Origin: Reticulitermes speratus | Taxonomy: Eukaryota; Arthropoda; Insecta; Blattodea; Rhinotermitidae | Assembly: GCA_021186555.1 (NCBI GenBank) | Contig: JAJKFL010000014.1 | Location: 32,174,033 to 32,238,032 of the forward strand | Direction: 5' to 3' | Length of the DNA: 64,000 bases | Part shown: positions 1-9,222 of the stretch, one piece after another | Layout of the letters: each line of letters starts with the position of its first letter | Numbering within the stretch: position 1 is the first letter of the stretch | Notes under the pieces: model-generated | Database searches by the model: none | What the model was told of the DNA's origin: nothing | The model's input: only the letters and a program-made list of their open reading frames with translations | Position numbers and translations under genes: made by a program

Positions 1-431
1 GCGTCTAATGAACGCAGAAATGAAGAAAAAATGTCTGTGGTCATCCACGCTTTATTGTTCGCGTGGTACTTGGTGAGTAATTTTTTTACATTCTTGAAAC
101 ATCGCGGTTTCGGAGATTTTCCGATAACAATCGGCACTTGTTAGTCAGTTCCATCACTGTTAACACAAAGTAAAACAGTAAGTCTGTCTTTACAGTTTTT
201 CCCTCCATGACAAGACTCTCCTTTGAGAGCCAAGGTTCTATCAGGAAGCACGTTGTAGAAGAGCCCCGTCTCATCCGCGTTGTAAATATCACGTTGTTCG
301 TAGCCCTCCAACAAAGATGGCAGTCTTTCCAGCCACACTTCCGTGCTTTCGCTGTCCACTGCCGCACTTTCTCCGACTAACTTCTTGTATACTAGGCCAT
401 GCCGGTCCTTAAACCTCGCTAAACCATCGCT
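1..431 (-). pseudogene. Tigger-like transposase fragment (DDE domain)
   Basis: The translation contains FKDRHGLVYKKLVGESA, then IYNADETGLFYNVLP, then LTVLLCVNSDGTD, and after an in-frame stop continues as KPRCFKNVKKLLTKYHANNK. This order is typical of the DDE_1 domain of Tigger/jerky transposases, and the D of NADETG is the usual first catalytic aspartate. The in-frame TAA is at 141-143, and a TGA at about 432-434 bounds the upstream side. The HTH/CENP-B N-terminus is absent, and the second and third catalytic residues are beyond the window edge. It cannot make a functional transposase. Confidence 0.8.
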
Positions 432-644
432 TCAAATTAAAAAAAAAAAAACTATCAGTGCGGGAAAATGTTGCGTCAGGACCGTGATTTTTCAACTATT
501 GGTGCGGGAAAACGACAGTTCGAGGAACAATGGAGGCGGGAAAAAATAGTGTTATTTATATGGGGCTAATTTCGGGACCAAATAATGCAGACGATACATG
601 CGAGCGAACGACGGTAACGGGAACGATGGATAGAGGTTTCACTG
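1..644 (-). mobile_element. Tigger/pogo-type DNA transposon remnant, window-truncated
   Basis: Read on the minus strand, the element begins at 644 with CAGTGAAACCTC next to a TA dinucleotide (645-646). That is the usual terminal sequence and target site of pogo/Tigger elements. After about 200 bp of non-coding leader it goes straight into the middle of a transposase. The N-terminal DNA-binding part is missing, and an A-run at about 440-452 marks the junction. The 3' end lies outside the window. This is a deletion derivative. Confidence 0.75.
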
Positions 645-785
645 TATTTGGCTCAAACCCTAGTACAGATGGGGCCAACATGTGGACATACCAAAACTAA
701 AACCAGGGAAAATAAAAAGTCATGTTAACTTGTTTTAACCATGCGGTAGGAAATACAGCATGCATGGAGTAAACAAAAAAAATGT

Positions 786-853
786 AAACACTTTTTATTT
801 AAGAACTTCAAGGATGGAGAACACTTACAGACCTAGGTATATACTGATCAGAA
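786..853 (+). repeat. Left half of a LINE-tail repeat split by the 854-4294 insertion
   Basis: The stretch with GAACACTTACAGACCTAGG resembles 22240-22266, and its right half resumes at 4305. It is a short, degenerate non-coding relic, identified only by comparison inside this window. Confidence 0.5.
844..853 (+). repeat. Target-site duplication (left copy)
   Basis: CTGATCAGAA here is repeated exactly at 4295-4304, bracketing the LINE. A target duplication of this size is normal for a target-primed retrotransposon. Confidence 0.85.
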
Positions 854-3800
854 CTATCATTTAACGGAGGAGGAAGCATTAGGGATCTCATTATTACCTC
901 TGCATACCTCCCCTACGACTCGGACAAACCACCCCCATCAGGGGAACTACGGGACGTCATCAACTATTGCTGTAGGAACAACCTACAGCTCATTGCTGGA
1001 TGTGATGCTAATGCACACCACATCGTATGGGGGAGCACTGGCATCAATCCAAGAGGGAGCAGTTTACTGGAATATTTGGTGAGTGCCAACCTTAATATTC
1101 TCAATAAAGGTAAAAAACCTACCTTTGTAGTTAGCAATAGGCAGGAGGTTATTGATTTGACATTAGGGACTAATAAGGTAGTAAACCTAGTGTCCGATTG
1201 GCATGTATCTGATGAGGCCTCTTTGTCGGATCACAGATACACACAGTTTCAGGTGAGTGACATAGAAATTTCTAAGATCACATATCGCAATCCTAAGAGA
1301 ACCAATTGGGAGTCCTATCGGGAAGACCTTAAGGTAAATCTAGGAGCTGTACCAAGAGTTGTGCACTCGGTGAGGGACGTGGAGTTGGCTGTTGACCTGG
1401 TGCAACAAGCCATTCTCTCCTCCTATCACAGAAATTGTCCAGCTAGGATGGCTCTCTCACCAAGGAAGGTTCCTTGGTGGAATAAAGAGTTCAGCTGCCT
1501 TAAAGCGTCTACAAGATGGCTTTTTAACAAAGCTAAGAAGACTGGTGACTGGGAACCTTATAAAATGGCCCTCACCAGTTATCACAAAGCAATAAGAAAA
1601 GCCAAACAATCCTCGTGGAGGGAATACTGTCGGGGGATTGAAAATGTACCTGACAGAGCCCGTCTAATGAGGATCATGGCCAATAAGGTGGGTTCCATCA
1701 AACTACCTAATGGCTGTCACACACAAGCAGGAATAGAGACCCTGAGGGAACTGTATAGAGTTCACTTCCCGGGAGCTACTGCAGGAGAAACAATAGAGCT
1801 AAGACAGGGACAGCCAAACCTGGGGACATTTATTGCCCACAGGGAGGACTGGGAACTGTCTAAAAGGATTATTGACCAATCCAAAATTAAATGGGCGATA
1901 AATATATTCAAACCATTCAAATCGGCAGGAACAGATAAGATTGTACCTGCATTATTGCAACAGGGGGTCGAATACCTAACGGCTCACCTATGCAGAATCT
2001 TTAGAGCATGCCTGGCAAGGGGATACATACCTATAGCCTGGAGGTAAGTTAAAGTGACGTTTATACCTAAGTCCGGGAAGGCTAACTATACCGAGGCTAA
2101 GGCATATCGTCCCATTAGTCTATCGTCTTTCATGTTGAAAACAATGGAAAAATTAGTGGACAGGCATATTAGGGACGAGATTATGAGGCTGCGACCCCTG
2201 CATCGATACCAATTTGCCTACCAACCAGGGAAGTCCACTGAAAATGCACTGCACCATGTAATCACATGCATTGAAGAAGAGGTGGAAAACAGAGAGGTCA
2301 CACTTGGAGCCTTCTTGGATATTGAGGGAGCATTTGATAGCACCTCACATAGCATCATAATAGAAGCAGCTCAAAGGCATGGGCTTGAGGACACGATTTG
2401 TCGGTGGATCAACTTCATGCTGGGAAAAAGGAAAATCATAGCTACACTCACAGGAGAAACTCTGGAGTGGCCTGTGGCCAGGGGATGTCCGCAGGGGGTG
2501 TCTTGTCGCCCCTGCTGTGGGGCCTGGTTGTGGATGAACTCATAGAAGGACTCAATGAGAATGGTTACAACACGCTGGGGTATGCTGATGATATTGCTAT
2601 CCTAGTCAATGGAAAATTTCCAAACACTGTTTCAGAGTTCCTACAGGAAGCCTTGAACATGGTGCAGCAGTGGTGTGAAAGGACTCAGTTGTCCATAAAC
2701 CCACATAAGATGGTGGTAGTTCCATTCACAAGGAAGAGAGATTTAAGGGGCCTTAAAGAACCAACCCTCTCTGGACATAAATTGCAACTGGCTGCAGAAG
2801 TCAAATACCTTGGACTCACTTTGGACAAGGGATTGACATGGAAGACGCAGCTAGGTAATGTGATAAACAAGGCCTATAGAGCTTTCTGGACCTGCAAAGG
2901 TACATTTGGTAAAACTTGGGGTTTGAAGCCCAAAGTACTACACTGGATTTATATTAAGATAATTAGACTCATTCTAACCTACGGCACAACGGTATGATGG
3001 ACAAGGGTCAACTACAACGTCACCAAGAGGGAGTTAAATAAGCTACAGAGACTAGACTGCCTGGCTATAACGGGGGCGATGAAGACTACCCAACAGCAGC
3101 AATGGAAGTTCTCCTGGGGCTCCCGCCTCTGCATGTGGTAATTGAGGCGGAGGCACAGGCAGGAATCTACAGACTCATGCGCAATCAACAGTGGAGACCT
3201 AGATCTACTAACTACGGTCACGCAAAAAAGGCTCGGGACATGGAGCAAAAACCCATCCTTTTAATGGGGACTGATAGAATGATACCGAGATATGAATTTC
3301 ATAAGCCATTCAAGGTTCACCTTACTAGCAGGCATGAATGGAAGAATGGATTTAATCCAGACAATAAAGGAGGCCTGGTCTGGTATACAGATGAATCTAA
3401 GACCAATGAGGGCACTGGTGCTGGGGTGTATAGATGGGGATCGGGGAGGGGGCATAGCTTCAGCCTCGGGCACCACACAATGGTATTCCAGGTGGAAATA
3501 TATGCCATTAAGGCATGTATAATGGAGAATATAGAAAAGGGCTACAAAGGTAAGAACATCTATATTCTCTCAAGACAGTCAAGCTGTCATTAAGGCGCTT
3601 AATAACTTCCAGATTAATTCCAAACTAGTCTGGCATTGCCATCAATCCCTGATGAAACTGGCAGAACATAACAGAGTTCAACTGATATGGGTGCCGGGAC
3701 ATATGGGAATTGACGGGAATGAAATGGCTGATCAATTAGCTAGACAGGGCTCCTCACGTCCATTTATAGGACCTGAGCCTGCACTGGGCATATCTGCTAA

Positions 3801-4212
3801 GATTGCCAGGGAGGTGATCAGGGGATGGACGAATAGTAAACATACAGAATATTGGCAGTCCATTCATGGACAAAGACAGGCAAGAGACTTTCTCGAAAGA
3901 CCCTCAGCCAGAAGAGCTGGAGAACTACTTAGTTTGAGCAGAAACCAGCTAAGGATACTGACAGGGCTGTTTACAGGACACTGTCATTTAAAGGGGCACT
4001 TGTTTAAACTGGGGCTAGTAGACAGTCCCGAGTGTGATAGATGCAAACAGGCATCTGAAACGGCCTTGCATGTTCTCGGTGACTGTGAGGCCTTGGCTGC
4101 AATAAGATTCAGGCACCTGGGGCATCATTTTATGAAACCAGGGGACTTTAAGGATATCTCTGTAAGCAGGTTACTGCACTTTGTTCAAAGTGCGGGGCTG
4201 CTAAACAAATGA
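854..4212 (+). pseudogene. LINE ORF2: endonuclease (partial), reverse transcriptase, RNase H
   Basis: The endonuclease C-terminus shows CDANAHHIVWGSTGINPRGS (about 1000-1060). The RT palm shows GYADDIAILVN (about 2578-2610), so the YADD catalytic pair is intact. The RNase H domain shows YTDESK, VEIYAIKA and WVPGHMGIDGNEMADQLAR, so its acidic and His residues are present. A knuckle CDRCKQASETALHVLGDC follows. Lesions: an in-frame TAA at about 2045, a frameshift at about 2495 inside the GCPQGG motif, a TGA at about 2996, and frameshifts at about 3085 and 3573. The reading frame is otherwise continuous to the stop at 4210-4212. Even though most catalytic residues survive, five breaks plus the truncation make it dead. 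Confidence 0.9.
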
Positions 4213-4294
4213 ATAAAAGGGCTGCACAAAGGATCAAATTGGTCGATGTGCATGGGACGCTTTGGTGCCTGCCCAACTACTATTCTATTCTATT
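854..4294 (+). mobile_element. 5'-truncated RNase H-bearing non-LTR retrotransposon (I/LOA/R1-like)
   Basis: The element is about 3.4 kb and is flanked by 10-bp target duplications. It ends in a TATTC repeat (4281-4295), a common type of LINE 3' tail. It starts abruptly inside the endonuclease domain, so the 5' UTR, ORF1 and the endonuclease N-terminus are missing, as expected for 5' truncation. Domain order is endonuclease, reverse transcriptase, RNase H, then a Cys/His knuckle. An RNase H after the RT points to the I-related group of LINEs. The exact clade cannot be settled without a tree. Confidence 0.9.
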
Positions 4295-4304
4295 CTGATC
4301 AGAA
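4295..4304 (+). repeat. Target-site duplication (right copy)
   Basis: Exact partner of 844-853, immediately after the TATTC tail. Confidence 0.85.
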
Positions 4305-4400
4305 ATACTGAAATGGATCTTGAGAAACAGGATGTGAAGATGTAAGTGGCTCAGATACGGTACAGTTGCTTTAATGAGCATGGTAATCAGCCTTCATGTT
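4305..4400 (+). repeat. Right half of LINE-tail repeat (relic)
   Basis: AAATGGATCTTGAG followed by a reading MDLEKQDVK, a stop, then VAQIRYS resembles the better preserved tail at 22283-22380. With 786-853 it formed one repeat before the LINE at 854 inserted. Confidence 0.5.
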
Positions 4401-4588
4401 CCATATAAGCAGAAGATTTCCTGTACTGCTGAAGAACTATTAACTGCTAACGTGTGAAATTTACAGGATGATATTCCATAGAATACTGTATGCCACCATC
4501 TACATTTTACATGTGCAAAAACGTAACACTTGAAATGTTTTTGAGCTTAGACATGACATGGTATCTTAAATACAAGGGTAAGGCATAC

Positions 4589-4712
4589 CTGTAGCCGTGG
4601 GCATGGCAGAACTACACCCCAGTTTCTCTAACAGGTGAGTGGCCCAGTTCACATTTGTTGCCCGAGCCAGGCTTCTGCCTCTGTCACCACCACTCTTGTC
4701 AAACAACACAAA
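4589..4712 (-). CDS. Candidate internal exon of an unidentified host gene
   Basis: On the minus strand an acceptor (ATTTTATTGTTACAG) precedes a 124-nt segment that is open in only one frame, followed by a good donor (CTACAG/GTATGC). The peptide contains LFDKSGGDRGRSLARATNV and then NWATHLLEKLGCSSAMPTAT. It starts in phase 0 and ends with one extra base. Base composition is clearly richer in G+C than the flanks, and the peptide has no low-complexity or transposon character. I do not recognise the protein family. No neighbouring exon can be joined with confidence; the candidate at 12942-13032 is on the same strand and lies upstream of it. It could instead be a fragment of a processed or dead gene. 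Confidence 0.6.
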
Positions 4713-5511
4713 CTGTAACAATAAAATCATTTGGTTAGTGGGAAAATACATTGTAAAGCAGAAAAACACCACAGTGCACTGGTGAGAAGTGCAGCATTCT
4801 TCATGTTTGCTTCAAATCTCACATTACATACCACAGTCCTATGGTTCTGAAAGTAAAATGTTGAATTTAAATTCTAAGCATTTTACTTTCATACAACATG
4901 CAATGACCAAATGCACAAAGATTTTTATTTGTCCGACATATCTTGCACCCTGCAAATAACATGCCACTTTGATATATGCACAACCCATGAATGAAAAGTG
5001 TGCATTATAGTAACTACAATGTGACACTAAAAAATTAGACCACAATCTAAATTTTCATTGCCATGAACATGTCCAAAATTGAGATTCTGTTTTTCACGGA
5101 TATGGCAATGCATCATATCCCAGAACAGATTTCTCAGCAACAACACTGCAAAAACCTCAAAACTTTAATGTTATACCTCATATAAACAGAATGGAGTCAC
5201 AATTACATGACCTTTGGGTATACAACATTCCTTTCTATGTCATGTGCCATGTCCTCACAGTGCTGTATTACATTTATCAACATTCACTTTACAACACTCG
5301 TTACATGTCTTTTATCAACAACAAACTTAGTCTGTCACAAAATGAATTACATTCTCCACCACATTCATGTGTCTATATTTCAAGTATGTATTCACTGTCA
5401 GTTGCTTTAGCATACCTTCATTGCTGGTTTTGATTACACAAGTGCAATTGTGCTTCAGTTTGTTGATAAAAGTTATTCATTTCTCATAAAGTAGTGAGGT
5501 TCTTCATTAAC
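4713..5511. other. No gene seen
   Basis: AT-rich sequence. The short ORFs here (up to 80 codons) lack any recognisable motif, splice structure or composition shift. It separates the candidate exon from the jerky/Tigger fossil. Confidence 0.6.
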
Positions 5512-6187
5512 ATGTCAAATGAAAACAGAGAGTGGGTTATTTCCATAGAAGAAAAACAGGAAGCCCTACAAAGCCTTGATAAAGACAGAAGTATGTAAAA
5601 TGTGACAGAAGAATATGGTGCTGCTGTTTCACTGGAGTGACTTGAAGAGGAAAGAAGTGAAACTGAAGGGTGGTGTTCTTCCAGAGCTTGAAATGAAGGC
5701 CTGAAAGAAAAAAAGAAAGAAAGAAAGAAAGATGAATAAAACTTTACTATTGTGATTCAATCAACATACGAAGAAAGATACATGACTAGCTGGACCTCTT
5801 CCACAACTCCTCCCAGAAAACAAGGGGGTTAATTTTTTACAAGGAGTTTAATGAAGGATCTAGTACAGGCTGGATAAATTGGTGGAAGAAATGTTATCTA
5901 AGAAGGCAGTGGAACATCTGTGAAGAATTACTACTGGCAGATTCAGTATCATTTTTTAAAGTTTGAGACCTTCAGTCTCTTGCACAGAATAAAAGTTTAC
6001 GATATGAAGTGTCCTACAACTGTGAAAATCTGATTTAAATGTTAAAATGCTGCTATCAAAAACTCTGGCTCCGCACAAAGAAAAGTAAACTTCTCGCTAT
6101 AAAAGATGCAAAGAATGAGAGACGATCCTTGCCTCCTGTAATGCCTTCAGTAACCATACTCTAAAGCTTGTTTTTTATTGGAAAATA

Positions 6188-7010
6188 CAGTAGAACCCAG
6201 ATAAGAAGTCCTCGCAGAAGAAGTTTTCCCCTGTAAGAAGTCTGATTTTTAAAGTCCCAAAATAAAATCCATAATGCGTACATTAATTTTTCCCGGATAT
6301 GAAGCTTCCCGCTTATTAAGTTTTCCCACCTAAGAAGTCAAATCTCATGATACCAAGAGTATGATTTTTTATGAAATTTTACCCGTTTAATAAGTTTTTA
6401 AAGATGTGTATAAAAAAATTTCATTTCCAAAGTTGTATTTCCTTCAAACATGAAAAATCTTAAGTTGTTGTTGATTCATCGATCACTTGCTATCTGACTA
6501 TTGATATATGAGATCGGTCTCTACCGAGGTGCCCCGAACAGCAACACGGCAACACGCTGCTTGAAGTCTTGAACAGTAACACCCTGGTTATGTCAATTGA
6601 ACCAGTTGATGGGTGCTACTGTGTATTACTATCTGCATACATCTGTCTACTACTGAATCCTACACCCCAGAAAATTGTTGCAATTATGGTAAGTTATATG
6701 CATTATATTGTCTCTTTAGATGCTGTTGGTGGTGTTTACGTTGTTTAATAACTGCAGTCATTAGTGTGTACGAGATTTTTTTTGTATTTTAATTGGTTAC
6801 TTTTTCATTATATTTATCGTTATTGCAGTAATCATGACCCAGAAAGGAATAAAACACAAAGCTTTATCACTGGAAAAGAAGTTGAGGTTGTTTAATGTAC
6901 TAGTTACTATCCCATTGCTTTTAATAAGTTTTCCCTCTTAATAAGTCTTCCTACTTAAGAAGTCCCTAATCCTCTGGTCCCTTGAAAGACTTCTTAACAG
7001 GGTTCTACTG
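6188..7010 (+). mobile_element. Non-autonomous Tigger-type element nested in the older transposon
   Basis: An 823-bp insert with terminal inverted repeats. The left end is CAGTAGAACCCAGATAAGAA and the right end, reverse-complemented, is CAGTAGAACCCTGTTAAGAA. Each end is flanked by TA (6186-6187 and 7011-7012). Removing it joins GGAAAATA to CAAGAAAACC, restoring the continuity of the surrounding transposase. Near 6835-6894 it keeps about 20 codons, MTQKGIKHKALSLEKKLRLF, that look like the start of its own lost transposase, preceded by a TTATTGCAG that could be a splice acceptor. TAAGAAGT-like motifs recur just inside both ends. It is an internal-deletion derivative. Confidence 0.85.
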
Positions 7011-7440
7011 TACAAGAAAACCAACTGCTTTCAAAAGTATAGCTCCAGCAGCACTTCCAGTTTTGTATCATAGCCAAAAAGGTCCAATGAACTAAAAAAA
7101 TGTTCAAAAGTTGGGGTTTGAATGAATTCGTCTGTTTGGTAGAAAGTTTTTTTTAAATTAAAAAATGGGAAGAAAAGCAATTCTTGCCGCTGATAATACA
7201 CCTATTCCTGATGAAAACAAACTAAAAAGTGAGGAAATAAAAGTGACTTCTCTGCCATTCAATGTTACATCACTGTGTCACTCTATGGACCAACGTGTCA
7301 TTGAAACAAGAAAAAGCACTGGCATAAACTTCTGCCATCACTTATAGAAGGTACTGATGAATGAGGTGGAATTTTAGAAAATTTGAAGAAAATAACTTAA
7401 ATATTTGCATATTGTACAGCCCAAACTTTGGATGAAATCA

Positions 7441-8239
7441 AGCAAAATGCAATATACTAAGTCTAAACACAACTTTATTTTACAAGCAAAACTGATTACA
7501 TGTTTTGGCTAATGACGACAGCCATCATCAGGCTGATCATGAAAATATATTGAGCTGCACTGGTGGTTCGAGATTTTGAACATTAGAGAGAAGTAGTGTT
7601 ATATAATATGCATAACATGTAAAACAATAATAATTTATGAAGTTTATAAAAATTGTATATTTGTATAATTTATGAACTTAATAACTGTCATTGTGTGTTG
7701 AATATAATAATAATAAAAATAATAATAATAAATAAACATAGTATTTCAAACGATTAAAATTGGGGTAGAGCAGGCGAATTTTGTAGAGACAGCTGGTATG
7801 TACTTATTTTGTTTGTACTGTTTATGTGACAGTACGCTGGAATGTAATTAATTTGCTCAAGGAATACAGTGTCACTTAATTAAGTTTGTTATGTATATAA
7901 CAATGCATGGTTAAACTTTATGGAGGTTCATATCAGTTTTAAAAATTAATTTCTTCTTATTGTTCTTGTCTTGAGCACATTTCTATATACACTTTTATAG
8001 ATTTGAAATATTCATTTCAAATGATTCTTCTCAATGATTTTGGGCACATCTTGTGCTTATGTTGTTTAAGGGCCTACATATATACATAACAAACAACAAG
8101 TTAATTAAGTGACACTATATTCCTCGAGCAAATTAACTACATTCTAACCGCTACCACCCAAACAGTACAAACAAAATAAATACATACCAGCTGCCTCTAC
8201 AAAATTCCCCCATGCTACACCAATATAAGTCATTTGAGA

Positions 8240-8275
<36 letters not shown>

Positions 8276-8577
8276 ATTCAACATGCATCTATAGCTATTT
8301 AAATTTCACAAATTATACAAATACACAATTTTTATAAACTTCATAAATTATTATTCCTGAAGCTTCCTGAAGCTGCATATTTTATATGTTATGTGTATTA
8401 TATAACACTACATATGTAAGGTTCGAGAACTCTAACCACCACTGCAGCTGTAAGCATTTCCTTTTCATATTTTTGTAATCAGCCTGATGATGGCTATCGA
8501 CATTAGCTGAAACATGTAGCTCATTTTGTTTGTAAAGTACAGTTGTGTTTAAACTGATTATACAGCATTTCTTGCTA
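7441..8577. mobile_element. Foldback element, ~1.1 kb, arms ~470 bp
   Basis: The left arm (about 7441-7930) and right arm (about 8070-8577) are diverged inverted copies. For example, CTAAACACAACTTTATTTTA on the left pairs with TAAAGTACAGTTGTGTTTAA on the right, and GCCATCATCAGGCTGAT pairs with ATCAGCCTGATGATGGC. The middle (7930-8070) is unpaired. The arms carry different microsatellites: AATA/AAT at 7707-7735 on the left and a 13-unit ACT run at about 8238-8276 on the right. It contains no ORF of note. It interrupts the jerky/Tigger coding sequence, so it is younger than that transposon. I did not find a clear target duplication. Confidence 0.75.
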
Positions 8578-9222
8578 CAATATAAACATAACAGGGATGA
8601 ATCACCTTAAGATAAAAATACACTGACATGATCATGCAGAAAGTTATTTGGAGAAGATGAAAACAAATTGGAGGTAAAGTGATGGGGAATTGAGGAAGAA
8701 CTCCACAAAAGTCTTTTTCCTCTATTGAAACTTATACCAGGTTGCGAAATTGTGAATGATGACGACATACGAGTGTGGATGAATCAGGACGAAGAACAAA
8801 CGACTGATGACAACATGGCAGACCATGCGAGTGATGCTGGCAACACCCAATTAAAAATGATAAGGATCTGAGAATTTGCTCACACTGAACAATGAGAGGC
8901 AACACTACATACGTACTATCGTTCAGGTACTGGTGTGACCTTACCGGAAGGAAAAGGTAGCTCAGAAACTAACATTCATTCCTTATTTCTTCAAAAAATA
9001 CACCTCATTTTCATGTTTAGATTATGTCAAATACTATTTTTGTTTGTGAGATATTAATTTGATGCCTTATTGTATTTTCATTGTAATTTACTAATAAACT
9101 AAGTTATATATTGCGTTCATACTTAGCTTCATCTTTTCATTAATCGTCCACACTGTCTAACATTTCTAATTATCTAATTGTTGTTTGGTTCCATTTAGAT
9201 TGGAGAATCAGGATTCTACTGT

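Larger units (their letters stand above)
5512..8870 (+). pseudogene. jerky/Tigger-like transposase, broken into three blocks
   Basis: Block 1 (5512-6186) starts MSNENREWVISIEEKQEAL, resembling the CENP-B-type HTH start, and later has GSSTGWINWWKKCYLRR, typical of the second DNA-binding part. Its region that should hold the first catalytic aspartate is degenerate. Block 2 (7013-7440) has GRKAILAADNTPIPDENKL and VTSLPFNVTSLCHSMDQRVI, matching the conserved DDE core around the second aspartate (ADNTP) and the NVTSL motif. Block 3 (8640-8870) has KLIPGCEIVNDDDIRVWMNQ, the usual acidic C-terminus. Multiple stops and shifts occur in every block, and (AAAG)n at about 5705-5732 has expanded inside block 1. 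It is non-functional. Confidence 0.75.
5512..9221 (+). mobile_element. Decayed jerky/Tigger-type DNA transposon with two nested insertions
   Basis: Fragments of one transposase lie in order at 5512-6186, 7013-7440 and 8578-8870. The right end (9200-9221) reads, on the opposite strand, CAGTAGAATCCTGATTCTCC next to TA, which is a Tigger-type terminus. The left terminus was not found, so the left boundary given is only the transposase start. The gaps between the fragments are exactly filled by a Tigger-type MITE and a foldback element. Confidence 0.75.
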
